Of a DNA stretch of 64,000 nucleotides, positions 1 to 13,800 are shown one piece after another. Made by a program: the position numbers and the translations under genes. The notes under the pieces are model-generated. The model was not told where the DNA came from and did not search any database. It was given only the letters and a program-made list of their open reading frames with translations. Each line of letters opens with the position of its first letter. The first letter of the stretch is position 1. The stretch is from Dendrophyllia cribrosa (taxonomy: Eukaryota; Cnidaria; Anthozoa; Scleractinia; Dendrophylliidae): positions 8,049,667 to 8,113,666 of the forward strand of contig JAJLRJ010000010.1 in NCBI GenBank assembly GCA_024195265.1. Direction: 5' to 3'.

Positions 1-53
1 GTGTTTTACATTATGATACATTATTTTGCCGTTTCTTGCAAAACAACAGGTAA

Positions 54-360
54 CTTTAAGTAACCACGACGCCGGGCAACGCCAAGGAAAACGTCACTTG
101 TAAAAATAATTCGCACTCTTTTAAACTATTTTGCAGTTGTTGAAATTTGTCTTAAGTGACTGAATTGTCCAGGAGCTGAATTCGTAAGCGTGGCTTTCAA
201 GTTCAAATAGAGAAAGAAAAATTATGCGCCGTATAATTTGATCACTTGACGTTTTTGTTTTGCAGGGAACGGCAAAAAAAATGTGCAGAGGCATTGTTTC
301 GCTTATTAAACCTATTGTTTTGTGCCGTTCTCTCTGCCTTAGTCGTCGTGGTTGCTTAGC
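54..360. repeat. Diverged foldback MITE
   Basis: The left end reads TAAGTAACCACGACGCC and the right end carries the inverse, GTCGTCGTGGTTGCTTA, so the two ends pair as terminal inverted repeats around about 270 bp with no open frame. The interior (GAACGGCAAA near the right end, TTGCCG just before the left) resembles a MITE I remember as abundant in stony coral genomes; that resemblance is from memory. No target duplication is clear. Confidence 0.55.
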
Positions 361-429
361 GTGGTTTCCATATGATTGCTAAGATCACTGAAAGATTTCG
401 CAGTACGGCAACGGCGCCGCTGATTTTAT

Positions 430-689
430 CACAGGCATACCAACTTCTGTGTGGTGTACTGTGCATCTGTCGAGTCGAACCGTTATCTTGAAAATACCCC
501 TTTCGCGAGCCACAAATCCCCAAAATAAACACAGAAAAACAAAGTTAAACAATATGGCAAAGATTTGAAGAGTTTTTATTTCATTTTTAATCAGTTTTAA
601 GTGTCCTAAATTTCGCCTTTAGTAAGACTAACCGATACGGCCATTACAGGTGCACAGTAAACCACACATACATTGATGGTAAGCCTGTG
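430..689. repeat. Foldback element with CACAGGC termini
   Basis: The left arm starts CACAGGCATACCAAC and continues TGTGTGGTGTACTGTGCA. The right arm is its inverse (TGCACAGTAAACCACACA, then GGTAAGCCTGTG). Arms are about 60 bp with scattered mismatches. A lone copy of the right arm occurs at 36571-36629. Confidence 0.6.
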
Positions 690-1109
690 AATTTCCTTTC
701 GTAAACGGTCGATGCCATCATTGACATTCATTAGTAACCAAGTCTTTTGTAATGGTCGATGCCGTTTCTCTCTAGTTTATGCATGGATTAGGACGAAAGT
801 AGGTTATCATTATTAGTTAAAATGGGTCTGGGTAAAGCGATTATTAGGCCTAGGCTACTAAGGTTAGGTTAGATTTAAAGTAGGGTCACATTTTATAGAT
901 GTATCATTAAGAAAAGCACCTTTAATCATTAGATTTTTCTTAGGTTTGCAGTATCCACGTATTTGTGTAGAGGCGAAAGAGGGATGTTCGATTCTAGATT
1001 ATTAATTGTATTTTTCTTTTTCTGATAGAAAAAAAATTTCGCTAATTGGTGAAACTTTACTAAGTGTATCTAAAAAGCAGCGACCGTTTACGAAGGAAAA
1101 TCACAGCCT
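681..1109. repeat. Foldback element overlapping the previous one
   Basis: AAGCCTGTGAATTTCCTTTC followed by GTAAACGGTCG at 681-711 is mirrored by CGACCGTTTACGAAGGAAAA and TCACAGCCT at 1081-1109. This is either a second foldback element sharing its left border with the 430-689 element, or one element nested in the other. No open frame is credible inside. Confidence 0.5.
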
Positions 1110-1127
1110 CGGCGTAAACAAACACTA

Positions 1128-1483
1128 GGGACTTCATTCCTTGTGGGAGGACTCCTTTATAAAAGTGACGGGGGTGATCGTCGGATATTTTTAACGGAAC
1201 CCCTAACATAAGGCACCAGAAACCAGTTTTGCAGGTGAGTCACACCTCGGTCTAAGGGGAACCAATTCTTTCTGAAGAGTTGTTCCTGTCAGTGTATTTG
1301 TCTGGCTTAATACACTGAAAAGTATCAGAGTAACTTTGACAGTGGTCATTTTCATTTCGAACACGCTCAGTGGTACCAAACCACGAATGTTGACTCCTAT
1401 AGGGTATGACGATCAACCCGTCACTTATATATGGGAGCGCCCCCCCCCCCCCCCCCCCCCAACCCCCTCCGGGGACTTCATTC
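1128..1483. repeat. C-tract-bearing foldback element with possible 11-12 bp target duplication
   Basis: GACGGGGGTGATCGTC near 1169 is mirrored by GACGATCAACCCGTC near 1408. The sequence GGGACTTCATTC appears just outside the left end (1128-1139) and again at the right end (about 1472-1483), which could be a target-site duplication. A run of 21 C (1440-1460) lies near the right end. A related right-end fragment (GGTACGACGAGCACCCCC, then a C run) is at 49997-50064. Confidence 0.45.
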
Positions 1484-1875
1484 TATTGTCTTGCGACAAG
1501 GAAATGATTATTTAAATAACGATGCTTTTTATGAGTCTGCTGTGAGCAAACTCGTGAATACGGAACGATTCAACCCTCCCCTCTACTAGGTGTTTTGCTC
1601 CACTGGACCCCCCCTTGTCGTCCAACTTCCCACCCTTCATTCCCTTCAACGCTATCCCCATGGGTAAGGCGGGTGACCGCGGGCTCAATATTAAAAGCTG
1701 ATTGCATGACCAATGGAAGGAGTGAGTATGTCAATATTTGTTCCACACTACAATAATCGTATTTACTACTTTCATATTAACAAGGGAATTAAATATACTT
1801 TTACTTTAATTTACACGGGAGTTCGTTAACCTAATGAGCTCAAACCGTTCTGAACTTTTGTTTATAACGCTTTTC
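1484..1875. other. Flank of the satellite array, nothing recognised
   Basis: AT-rich sequence with short C-rich patches. I see no convincing coding, RNA or repeat feature before the first partial satellite monomer. Confidence 0.5.
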
Positions 1876-3600
1876 TTGAAATACATGGGAATAAACACAT
1901 GAATATTGAAACAATAGAAAATGGTTAAAGAGTGAAAAAGGTTCTATTGGATTTTTGAAAAAATTGCTCGTTTTTGCTCAACCAATTTCTATTGTTTCAA
2001 TATTCAGAGGTTATTTGCTCCGTTTCTGCAAGAGCTTTTGCCCTGAATGTTCCACAATATGATCACGTGCTCACACTGTTTCTAACGCGCATAAAATTAA
2101 CAGACAAATCTCATGGGAGGCTATGGAATAAACGTATTAATATTGAAACAATAGAAAATGGTTAATGAGCTAATAAGGCTTCTATTGGATTTTTAAAAAG
2201 TAGCTCATTTTTGCTCATTAACCAATTTCTATTGTTTCAATATTCAGAGGGCATTTTCTCCGCTTCTACAAGAGCTCTGGCCTTGAAACTTGCACAGAAT
2301 GATCGCTTGCCCACACTCTTTCTAACGCGCATAAAATTAGCTGTCAAATCCCAAGGGACGCTTGGAAATAAACGTATGAATATTGAAACAATAGAAAATG
2401 GTTGCGTTAACAAGGGTCCAGTCTGATTTTTCAAAAAATGGCTCAGTTTTGCTCAATGACCGATTTCCATTGTTTCAATATTCAGAGGAGATTTGCTCCG
2501 TTTCTGCAAGAGCTCTTGCGTTAAAAGTTGCACAGAATAATCACGTGCTCTCAGACTTTCTAATGCGCATAAAATTAGTAGTCAAATCTCAAGGGAGGCT
2601 TGGAAAGAAAGCAAGAATATTGAAACGATAGAAAATGGTTAACAAGTTCACAAGGGTGCTGGTGGATTTTTCAAAAAGGGCTCATTTTTGCTCATTTATT
2701 TATTTTTATTGTTTCAATATTCAGAGGGTGTTTGCCCCATTTCTGCAGGAGCTGTATCCTTGAAATTTGCACAAAATAATCACGTGCTCGCACACTTTTT
2801 AACACGCATAAAATTAGTAGTCAAATCCCATGGGAGGCTTGGGAATAAACTCATGAATATTCAAATAATAGAAAATGGTTAAAGAGTTGACAAGGGTTCT
2901 ATTGGATTTTTGAAAAAAATGGCTCATTTTCGCTCATTAACTAATTTCTATTGCTTCAATATTCAGAGGGGATTTGCTCCGTTTCTACAAGGCCTCTAGC
3001 CTTGAACATTGCACAGAATGATCACGTGCCCACACTCGTTCAAACGCGCGTAAAAGTAGTAGTCAAATCCCAAGGGTGGCTTGGGAAAAGTCGCATGAAT
3101 ATTTAAACAATAGAAAATGGTAAATGAGTTGACAAGGGTTCGTTGGATTTTTTTAAAAAATGCTCATTTTTGCTCATTAACTAATTTCTTTTCTTAAAAT
3201 ATTCCGGGGGAATTTGGTCCGTTTCTGCAAGACCTCTAGCCTTAAATGTTGTACAGCATAATCACGTGCTCACTCACTTTCTAACGCGTATAAAGTTAGT
3301 ATTCAAATCCCAGGGAGGCTTGAGAATAAACGCATGAATATTGAAACAAAAAATGGTTAATGAGTTAAAAAGGGTCCTGTTGGCCTTTTCGAAAAATGGT
3401 TTATTTTTGCTTATTAATCAATTTCTATTGTTTCAATATTCAGCGGGGAGTTGCTCCGTTTCTGCAAGAGCTATTACCTTGAAAGTTGCACAGAATGATC
3501 ACGTGCTCACATACTTTTTAACACGCATAAAATTAGCAGTCAAATCTCAAGGGAGGCTTGGGAAGCTACACATGAACATTGAAACAATAGAAAATGGTTA
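1876..3600 (+). repeat. Left edge of the satellite: diverged monomers
   Basis: About seven monomers here differ strongly from the core and from each other. They read ATCACGTGCTC or ATCACGTGCCC where most core monomers read ATCGCTTGCCC, and GTTTCTGCAAGAGC where the core has CTTCTACAAGAGC. One monomer at about 2211-2405 is already core-like, so the transition is not perfectly sharp. The last monomer at the opposite edge shares the CACGTG state. Confidence 0.85.
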
Positions 3601-4588
3601 GTGAGGTAAAAAAGGTTCTATTGGACTTTTGAGAAAAATGGCTCAATTTTGCCCATTAATAAATTTCTTTTGTTTCAATATTCAGAGGGGATGTTCTCCA
3701 CTTCTACAAGAGCTCTGGCCTTGAAACTTGCACAGAATGATCGCTTGCCCAAACTCTTTCTAACGCGCATAAAATTAGCCGTCAAATCCCAAGGGACGCT
3801 TGGAAATAAACGTATGAATATTGAAACAATAGAAAATGGTTAATGAGCTAAAAAGGGTACTCTTGGATTTTTGAAAAAATGGCTCATTTTTGCTCATTAC
3901 TTAATTTCTATTGTTTCAATATTCAGAGGGGATGTTCTCCGCCTCTACAAGAGCTCTGGCCTTGAAACTTGCACAGAATGATCGCTTGCCCACACTCTTT
4001 CTAACGCGCATAAAATTAGCTGTCAAATCCCAAGGGACGCTTGGAAATAAACGTATGAATATTGAAACAATAGAAAATGGTTAATGAGCTAAAAAGGGTA
4101 CTCTTGGATTTTTGAAAAAAATGGCTCATTTTTGCTCATTAAGAAATTTCTATTGTTTCAATATTCAGATTCGATTTTCTCCGCTTCTACAAGAGCTCTG
4201 GCCTTGAAACTTGGACAGAATGATCGCTTGCCCACACTCTTTCTAACGCGTATAAAATTAGCCGTCAAATCCTAAGGGACGCTTGGAAATAAACGTATGA
4301 ATATTGAAACAATAGAAAATGGTTAATGAGCTAAAAAGGGTACTCTTGGATTTTTGAAAAAAATGGCTCACTTTTGCTCATTAAGAAATTTCTATTGTTT
4401 CAATATTCAGATTCGATTTTCTCCGCTTCTACAAGAGCTCTGGCCTTGAAACTTGCACAGAATGATCGCTTGCCCACACTCTTTCTAACGCGCATAAAAT
4501 TAGCCGTCAAATCCTAAGGGACGCTTGGAAATAAACGTATGAATATTGAAACAATAGAAAAAGGTAAATGAGCTAAAAAGGGTACTAT

Positions 4589-6518
4589 TTGATTTTTGAA
4601 AAAAATGGCTCATTTTTGCTCATTAACAAATTTCTATTGTTTCAATATTCAGAGGGTATGTTCTCCACTTCTACAACAGCTCTGGCCTTGAAACTTGCAC
4701 AGATTGATCGCTTGCCCAAACTCTTTCTAACGCGCATAAAATTAGCCGTCAAATCCCAAGGGACGCTTGGAAATAAACGTATGAATATTGAAACAATAGA
4801 AAATAGTTAATGAGCTAAAAAGGGTACTCTTGGATTTTTGAAAAAATGGCTCATTTTTGCTCATTAAGAAATTTCTTTGTTTCAATATTCAGATTCGATT
4901 TTCTCCGCTTCTACAACAGCTCTGGCCTTGAAATTTGCACAGAATGATCGCTTGACCACAGTCTTTCAAACGCGTATAAAATTAGCCGTCAAATCCCAAG
5001 GGACGCTTGGAAATAAACGTATGAATATTGAAACAATAGAAAATGGTTAATGAGCTAAAAAGGGTACTCTTGGATTTTTGAAAAAATGGCTCATTTTTGC
5101 TCATTACTTAATTTCTATTGTTTCAATATTCAGAGGGGATGTTCTCCGCCTCTACAAGAGCTCTGGCCTTGAAACTTGCACAGAATGATCGCTTGCCCAC
5201 ACTCTTTCTAACGCGCATAAAATTAGCTGTCAAATCCCAAGGGACGCTTGGAAATAAACGTATGAATATTGAAACAATAGAAAATGGTTAATGAGCTAAA
5301 AAGGGTACTCTTGGATTTTTGAAAAAAATGGCTCATTTTTGCTCATTAAGAAATTTCTATTGTTTCAATATTCAGATTCGATTTTCTCCGCTTCTACAAG
5401 AGCTCTGGCCTTGAAACTTGGACAGAATGATCGCTTGCCCACACTCTTTCTAACGCGTATAAAATTAGCCGTCAAATCCTAAGGGACGCTTGGAAATAAA
5501 CGTATGAATATTGAAACAATAGAAAAAGGTTAATGAGCTAAAAAGGGTACTATTTGATTTTTGAAAAAAATGGCTCATTTTTGCTCATTAACAAATTTCT
5601 ATTGTTTCAATATTCAGAGGGTATGTTCTCCACTTCTACAACAGCTCTGGCCTTGAAACTTGCACAGATTGATCGCTTGCCCAAACTCTTTCTAACGCGC
5701 ATAAAATTAGCCGTCAAATCCCAAGGGACGCTTGGAAATAAACGTATGAATATTGAAACAATAGAAAATAGTTAATGAGCTAAAAAGGGTACTCTTGGAT
5801 TTTTGAAAAAATGGCTCATTTTTGCTCATTAAGAAATTTCTTTGTTTCAATATTCAGATTCGATTTTCTCCGCTTCTACAACAGCTCTGGCCTTGAAATT
5901 TGCACAGAATGATCGCTTGACCACAGTCTTTCAAACGCGTATAAAATTAGCCGTCAAATCCCAAGGGACGCTTGGAAATAAACGTATGAATATTGAAACA
6001 ATAGAAAATGGTTAATGAGCTAAAAAGGGTACTCTTGGATTTTTGAAAAAATGGCTCATTTTTGCTCATTACTTAATTTCTATTGTTTCAATATTCAGAG
6101 GGGATGTTCTCCGCCTCTACAAGAGCTCTGGCCTTGAAACTTGCACAGAATGATCGCTTGCCCACACTCTTTCTAACGCGCATAAAATTAGCTGTCAAAT
6201 CCCAAGGGACGCTTGGAAATAAACGTATGAATATTGAAACAATAGAAAATGGTTAATGAGCTAAAAAGGGTACTCTTGGATTTTTGAAAAAAATGGCTCA
6301 TTTTTGCTCATTAAGAAATTTCTATTGTTTCAATATTCAGATTCGATTTTCTCCGCTTCTACAAGAGCTCTGGCCTTGAAACTTGGACAGAATGATCGCT
6401 TGCCCACACTCTTTCTAACGCGTATAAAATTAGCCGTCAAATCCTAAGGGACGCTTGGAAATAAACGTATGAATATTGAAACAATAGAAAATGGTTAATG
6501 AGCTAAAAAGGGTACTCT
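4589..6518 (+). repeat. Four-monomer higher-order block, tandemly duplicated
   Basis: The stretches 4589-5553 and 5554-6518 correspond monomer by monomer (965 bp = 4 x 241). In the same order each carries the CAGATTGATCGC monomer, the AATTTCTTTGTTTC three-base-deletion monomer, the CATTACTTAATTTC monomer and the CAGATTCGAT monomer. The next copy of the first marker follows at 6788, five monomers after the second copy. Confidence 0.85.
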
Positions 6519-7971
6519 TGGATTTTTGAAAAAAATGGCTCACTTTTGCTCATTAAGAAATTTCTATTGTTTCAATATTCAGATTCGATTTTCTCCGCTT
6601 CTACAAGAGCTCTGGCCTTGAAACTTGCACAGAATGATCGCTTGCCCACACTCTTTCTAACGCGCATAAAATTAGCCGTCAAATCCTAAGGGACGCTTGG
6701 AAATAAACGTATGAATATTGAAACAATAGAAAAAGGTTAATGAGCTAAAAAGGGTACTATTTGATTTTTGAAAAAAATGGCTCATTTTTGCTCATTAACA
6801 AATTTCTATTGTTTCAATATTCAGAGGGTATGTTCTCCACTTCTACAACAGCTCTGGCCTTGAAACTTGCACAGATTGATCGCTTGCCCAAACTCTTTCT
6901 AACGCGCATAAAATTAGCCGTCAAATCCCAAGGGACGCTTGGAAATAAACGTATGAATATTGAAACAATAGAAAATAGTTAATGAGCTAAAAAGGGTACT
7001 CTTGGATTTTTGAAAAAATGGCTCATTTTTGCTCATTAAGAAATTTCTTTGTTTCAATATTCAGATTCGATTTTCTCCGCTTCTACAACAGCTCTGGCCT
7101 TGAAATTTGCACAGAATGATCGCTTGACCACAGTCTTTCAAACGCGTATAAAATTAGCCGTCAAATCCCAAGGGACGCTTGGAAGTAAACGTATGAATAT
7201 TGAAACAATAGAAAATGGTTAATGAGCTAAAAAGGGTACTTTTGGATTTTTGAAAAAATGACTCATTTTTGCTCATTAAGAAATTTCTATTGTTTCAATA
7301 TTCAGGGGGGATTTTCTCCACTTCTACAAGAGCTCTGGCCTTGAAACTTGCACAGAATGATCGCTTGCCCACACTCTTTCTAACGCGCATAAAATTAGCA
7401 GTCAAATCCCAAGGGACGCTTGGAAATAAACGTATGAATATTGAAACAATAGAAAATAGTTAATGAGCTTAAAGGGTACTCTTGGATTTTTGATAAAATG
7501 GCTCATTTTTGCTCATTAAGAAATTTCTATTGTTTCAATATTCAGGGGGGATTTTCTCCACTTCTACAAGAGCTCTGGCCTTGAAACTTGCACAGAATGA
7601 TCGCTTGACCACACTCTTTGTAACGCGCATAAAATTAGCCGTCAAATCCCAAGGGACGCTTTGACTTAAACGTATGAATATTGAAACAATAGAAAATGGT
7701 TAATGAGCTAAAAACGGTACTTTTGGATTTTTGAAAAAATGACTCATTTTTGCTCATTAACAAATTTGTATTGTTTCAATATTCAGAGGGGATTTTCTCC
7801 GCTTCTACAAGAGCTCTGGCCTTGAAGCTTGCACAGAATGATCGCTTGCCCACACTCTTTGTAACGCGCATAAAATTAGCCGTCAAATCCCAAGGGACGC
7901 TTGGAAATAAACGTATGAATATTGAAACAATAGAAAATGGTTAATGAGCTAAAAAGGGTACTCTTGGATTT

Positions 7972-10859
7972 TTGAAAAAAATGGCTCATTTTTGCTCATT
8001 AAGAAATTTCTATTGTTTCAATATTCAGGGGGGGATTTTCTCTGCTTCTACAAGAGCTCTGGCCTTGAAACTTGCACGGAATGATCGTTTGCCCACATTC
8101 TTTCTAACGCGCATAAAATTAGCTGTCAAATCCCAAGGGATGCTTGGAAATAAACGTATCAATATTGAAACAATAGAAAATGGTTAATGAGCTAAAAAGG
8201 GGACTCTTGGATTTTTGAAAAAATGGTTCATTTTTGCTTATTAACAAATTTCTATTGTTTCAATATTCAGAGGAGATGTTCTCCGCTTCTATAAGAGCTC
8301 TGGCCTTGAAACTTGCACAGAATGATCGCTTGCCCACACTCTTTCTAACGCGCATAAAATTAGCTGTCAAATCCCAAGGGACGCTTGGAAATAAACGTAT
8401 GAATATTGAAACAATAGAAAATGGTTAATGAGCTAAAAAGGGTACTCTTGGATTTTTGAAAAAAATGGCTCATTTTTGCTCATTAAGAAATTTCTATTGT
8501 TTCAATATTCAGATTCGATTTTCTCCGCTTCTACAAGAGCTCTGGCCTTGAAACTTGGACAGAATGATCGCTTGCCCACACTCTTTCTAACGCGTATAAA
8601 ATTAGCCGTCAAATCCCAAGGGACGCTTGGAAATAAACGTATGAATATTGAAACAATAGAAAATGGTTAATGAGCTAAAAAGGGTACTCTTGGATTTTTG
8701 AAAAAAATGGCTCACTTTTGCTCATTAAGAAATTTCTATTGTTTCAATATTCAGATTCGATTTTCTCCGCTTCTACAAGAGCTCTGGCCTTGAAACTTGA
8801 ACAGAATGATCGCTTGACCACAGTCTTTCTAACGCGTATAAAATTAGCCGTCAAATCCCAAGGGACGCTTGGAAGTAAACGTATGAATATTGAAACAATA
8901 GAAAATGGTTAATGAGCTAAAAAGGGTACTCTTGGATTTTTGAAAAAAATGGCTCATTTTTGCTCATTAAGAAATTTCTATTGTTTCAATATTCAGAGGG
9001 CATTTTCTCCGCTTCTACAAGAGCGCTGGCCTTGAAGCTTGCACAGAATGATCGCTTGCCCACACTCTTTCTAACGCGCATAAAATTAGCCGTCAAATCC
9101 CAAGGGACGCTTGGAAATAAACGTATGAATATTGAAACAATAGAAAATGGTTAATGAGCTAAAAAGGGTACTTTTGGAATTTTGAAAAAATGACTAATTT
9201 TTGCTCATTAAGAAATTTCTATTGTTTCAATATTCAGAGGGGATTTTCTCCGCTTTTACAAGAGCTCTGCCCTTGAAACTTGCACAGAATGATCGCTTGC
9301 CCACACTCTTTCTAACGCGCATAAAATTAGCCGTCAAATCCCAAGGGACGCTTGGAAATAAACGTATGAATATTGAAACAATAGAAAATTGTTAATGAGC
9401 TAAAAAGGGTACTCTTGGATTTTTGAAAAAATGGCTCATTTTTGCTCATTAAGAAATTTCTATTGTTTCAATATTCAGAGGGGATTTTCTCCGCTTTTAC
9501 AAGAGCTCTGCCCTTGAAACTTGCACAGAATGATCGCTTGCCCACACTCTTTCTAACGCGCATAAAATTAGCCGTGATATCCCAAGGGACGCTTGGAAAT
9601 AAACGTATGAATATTGAAACAATAGAAAATGGTTAATAATCTAAAAAGGGTCCTCTTGGATTTTTGAAAAAATGGCTCATTTTTGCTCATTAAGAAATTT
9701 CTATTGTTTCAATATTCAGAGGGGATTTTCTCCGCTTTTACAAGAGCTCTGCCCTTGAAACTTGCACAGAATGATCGCTTGCTCACACTCTTTCTAACGC
9801 GCATAAAATTAGCTGTCAAATCCCAAGGGACGCTTGGAAATAAACGTATGAATATTGAAACAATAGAAAATGGTTAATGAGCTAAAATGGGTACTCTTGG
9901 ATTTTTGAAAAAATGGCTCATTTTTGCTCATTAACAAATTTGTATTGTTTCAATATTCAGGGGGGATTTTCTCCGCTTCTACAAGAGCTGTGGCCTTGAA
10001 ACTTGCACAGAATGATCGCTTGACCACACTCTTTGTAACGCGCATAAAATTAGCCGTCAAATCCCAAGGGACGCTTTGACTTAAACGTATGAATATTGAA
10101 ACAATAGAAAATGGTTAATGAGCTAAAAAGGGTACTTTTGGATTTTTGAAAAAATGACTCATTTTTGCTCATTAAGAAATTTCTATTGTTTCAATATTCT
10201 GAGGGGATTTTCTCCGCTTCTACAAGAGCTCTGGCCTTGAAACTTGCACAGAATGATCGCTTGCCCACACTCTTTCTAACGCGCATAAAATTAGCCGTCA
10301 AATCCCAAGGGACGCTTGTAAATAAACGTATGAATATTGAAACAATAGAAAATGGTTAATGAGCTAAAAAGGGTACTCTTGGATTTTTGAAAAAAATGGC
10401 TCATTTTTGCTCATTAAGAAATTTCTATTGTTTCAATATTCAGGGGGGGATTTTCTCTGCTTCTACAAGAGCTCTGGCCTTGAAACTTGCACGGAATGAT
10501 CGTTTGCCCACATTCTTTCTAACGCGCATAAAATTAGCTGTCAAATCCCAAGGGATGCTTGGAAATAAACGTATCAATATTGAAACAATAGAAAATGGTT
10601 AATGAGCTAAAAAGGGGACTCTTGGATTTTTGAAAAAATGGTTCATTTTTGCTTATTAACAAATTTCTATTGTTTCAATATTCAGAGGGGATGTTCTCCG
10701 CTTCTACAAGAGCTCTGGCCTTGAAACTTGCACAGAATGATCGCTTGCCCACACTCTTTCTAACGCGCATAAAATTAGCTGTCAAATCCCAAGGGACGCT
10801 TGGAAATAAACGTATGAATATTGAAACAATAGAAAATGGTTAATGAGCTAAAAAGGGTA
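7972..10859 (+). repeat. Ten-monomer higher-order spacing
   Basis: A rare monomer with TTCAGGGGGGGATTTTCTCTGC, ACGGAATGATCGTTTG and GGATGCTTGG occurs at 7972-8187 and again, apparently identically, at 10387-10602. The separation is 2415 bp, ten monomers. The following monomer (TTGCTTATTAAC variant) is also repeated. This points to a large-block duplication rather than gene-conversion noise. Confidence 0.8.
8960..9200 (+). repeat. Representative core monomer with two nested inverted repeats
   Basis: TTTCTATTGTTTCAATATTC at 8975-8994 (arm runs to 8995) is the exact inverse of the arm at 9126-9146, a perfect 21-bp inverted repeat around about 130 bp. TTAATGAGC (9151-9159) pairs with GCTCATTAA of the next monomer (9203-9211). 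Read across the monomer junction, the two pairs line up into one interrupted stem of about 30 bp on each side of a loop of about 45 nt. The frame starting at 8960 stays open for 64 codons and stops in GGTTAATGA. Confidence 0.9.
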
Positions 10860-13800
10860 CTCTTGGATTTTTGAAAAAAATGGCTCACTTTTGCTCATTA
10901 AGAAATTTCTATTGTTTCAATATTCAGATTCGATTTTCTCCGCTTCTACAAGAGCTCTGGCCTTGAAACTTGCACAGAATGATCGCTTGACCACAGTCTT
11001 TCTAACGCGTATAAAATTAGCCGTCAAATCCCAAGGGACGCTTGGAAGTAAACGTATGAATATTGAAACAATAGAAAATGGTTAATGAGCTAAAAAGGGT
11101 ACTCTTGGATTTTTGAAAAAAATGGCTCATTTTTGCTCATTAAGAAATTTCTATTGTTTCAATATTCAGAGGGCATTTTCTCCGCTTCTACAAGAGCTCT
11201 GGCCTTGAAACTTGGACAGAATGATCGCTTCCCACACTCTTTCTAACGCGCATAAAATTAGCCGTCAAATCCCAAGGGACGCTTGGAAATAAACGTATGA
11301 ATATTGAAACAATAGAAAATTGTTAATGAGCTAAAAAGGGTACTCTTGGATTTTTGAAAAAATGGCTCATTTTTGCTCATTAAGAAATTTCTATTGTTTC
11401 AATATTCAGAGGGGATTTTCTCCGCTTTTAAAAGAGCTCTGCCCTTGAAACTTGCACAGAATGATCGCTTGCCCACACTCTTTCTAACGCGCATAAAATT
11501 AGCCGTCAAATCCTAAGGGACGCTTGGAAATAAACGTATGAATATTAAACCAAAAGAAAATGGTTAATGAGCTAAAAAGGGTACTATTTGATTTTTGAAA
11601 AAAATGGCTCATTTTTGCTCATTAACAAATTTCTATTGTTTCAATATTCAGGGGGGATGTTCTCCACTTCTACAACAGCTCTGGCCTTGAAACTTGCACA
11701 GATTGATCGCTTGCCAAAACTCTTTCTAACGCGCATAAAATTAGCCGTCAAATCCCAAGGGACGCTTGGAAATAAACGTATGAATATTGAAACAATAGAA
11801 AATAGTTAATGAGCTAAAAAGGGTACTCTTGGATTTTTGAAAAAATGGCTCATTTTTGCTCATTAAGAAATTTCTTTGTTTCAATATTCAGATTCGATTT
11901 TCTCCACTTCTACAACAGCTCTGGTCTTGAAATTTGCACAGAATGATCGCTTGACCACAGTCTTTCTAACGCGTATAAAATTAGCCGTCAAATCCCAAGG
12001 GACGCTTGGAAGTAAACGTATGAATATTGAAACAATAGAAAATGGTTAATGAGCTAAAAAGGGTACTTTTGGATTTTTGAAAAAATGACTCATTTTTGCT
12101 CATTAAGAAATTTCTATTGTTTCAATATTCAGGGGGGATTTTCTCCACTTCTACAAGAGCTCTGGCCTTGAAACTTGCACAGAATGATCGCTTGCCCACA
12201 CTCTTTCTAACGCGCATAAAATTAGCCGTCAAATCCCAAGGGACGCTTGGAAATAAACGTATGAATATTGAAACAATAGAAAATAGTTAATGAGCTTAAA
12301 GGGTACTCTTGGATTTTTGATAAAATGGCTCATTTTTGCTCATTAAGAAATTTCTATTGTTTCAATATTCAGGGGGGATTTTCTCCACTTCTACAAGAGC
12401 TCTGGCCTTGAAACTTGCACAGCATGATCGCTTGACCACACTCTTTGTAACGCGCATAAAATTAGCCGTCAAATCCCAAGGGACGCTTTGACTTAAACGT
12501 ATGAATATTGAAACAATAGAAAATGGTTAATGAGCTAAAAAGGGTACTTTTGGATTTTTGAAAAAATGACTCATTTTTGCTCATTAAGAAATTTCTATTG
12601 TTTCAATATTCTGAGGGGATTTTCTCCGCTTCTACAAGAGCTCTGGCCTTGAAACTTGCACAGAATGATCGCTTGCCCACACTCTTTCTAACGCGCATAA
12701 AATTAGCCGTCAAATCCCAAGGGACGCTTGGAAATAAACGTATGAATATTGAAACAATAGAAAATAGTTAATGAGCTTAAAGGGTACTCTTGGATTTTTG
12801 ATAAAATGGCTCATTTTTGCTCATTAAGAAATTTCTATTGTTTCAATATTCAGGGGGGATTTTCTCCACTTCTACAAGAGCTCTGGCCTTGAAACTTGAA
12901 CAGAATGATCGCTTGACCACACTCTTTGTAACGCGCATAAAATTAGCCGTCAAATCCCAAGGGACGCTTTGACTTAAACGTATGAATATTGAAACAATAG
13001 AAAATGGTTAATGAGCTAAAAAGGGTACTTTTGGATTTTTGAAAAAATGACTCATTTTTGCTCATTAAGAAATTTCTATTGTTTCAATATTCTGAGGGGA
13101 TTTTCTCCGCTTCTACAAGAGCTCTGGCCTTGAAACTTGCACAGAATGATCGCTTGCCCACACTCTTTCTAACGCGCATAAAATTAGCCGTCAAATCCCA
13201 AGGGACGCTTGGAAATAAACGTATGAATATTGAAACAATAGAAAATGGTTAATGAGCTAAAAAAGGTACTCTTGGATTTTTGAAAAAATGGCTCATTTTT
13301 GCTCATTAAGAAATTTCTATTGTTTCAATATTCAGAGGGGATTTTCTCCGCTTTTACAAGAGCTCTGCCCTTGAAACTTGCACAGAATGATCGCTTGCCC
13401 ACACTCGTTCTAACGCGCATAAAATTAGCTGTCAAATCCCAAAGGACGCTTGGAAATAAACGTATGAATATTGAAACAATAGAAAATGGTTAATGAGCTA
13501 AAATGGGTACTCTTGGATTTTTGAAAAAATGGCTCATTTTTGCTCATTAACAAATTTGTATTGTTTCAATATTCAGAGGGTATTTTCTTCACTTCTACAA
13601 CAGCTCTGGCCTTAAAACTTGCACAGAATGATCGCTTGCCCGCACTCTTTCTAACGCGCATAAAATTAGCCGTCAAATCCCAAGGGACGCTTGGAAATAA
13701 ACGTATGAATATTGAAACAATAGAAAATGGTTAATGAGCTAAAAAGGGTACTCTTGGATTTTTGAAAAAAATGGCTCATTTTGGCTCATTAAGAAATTTC

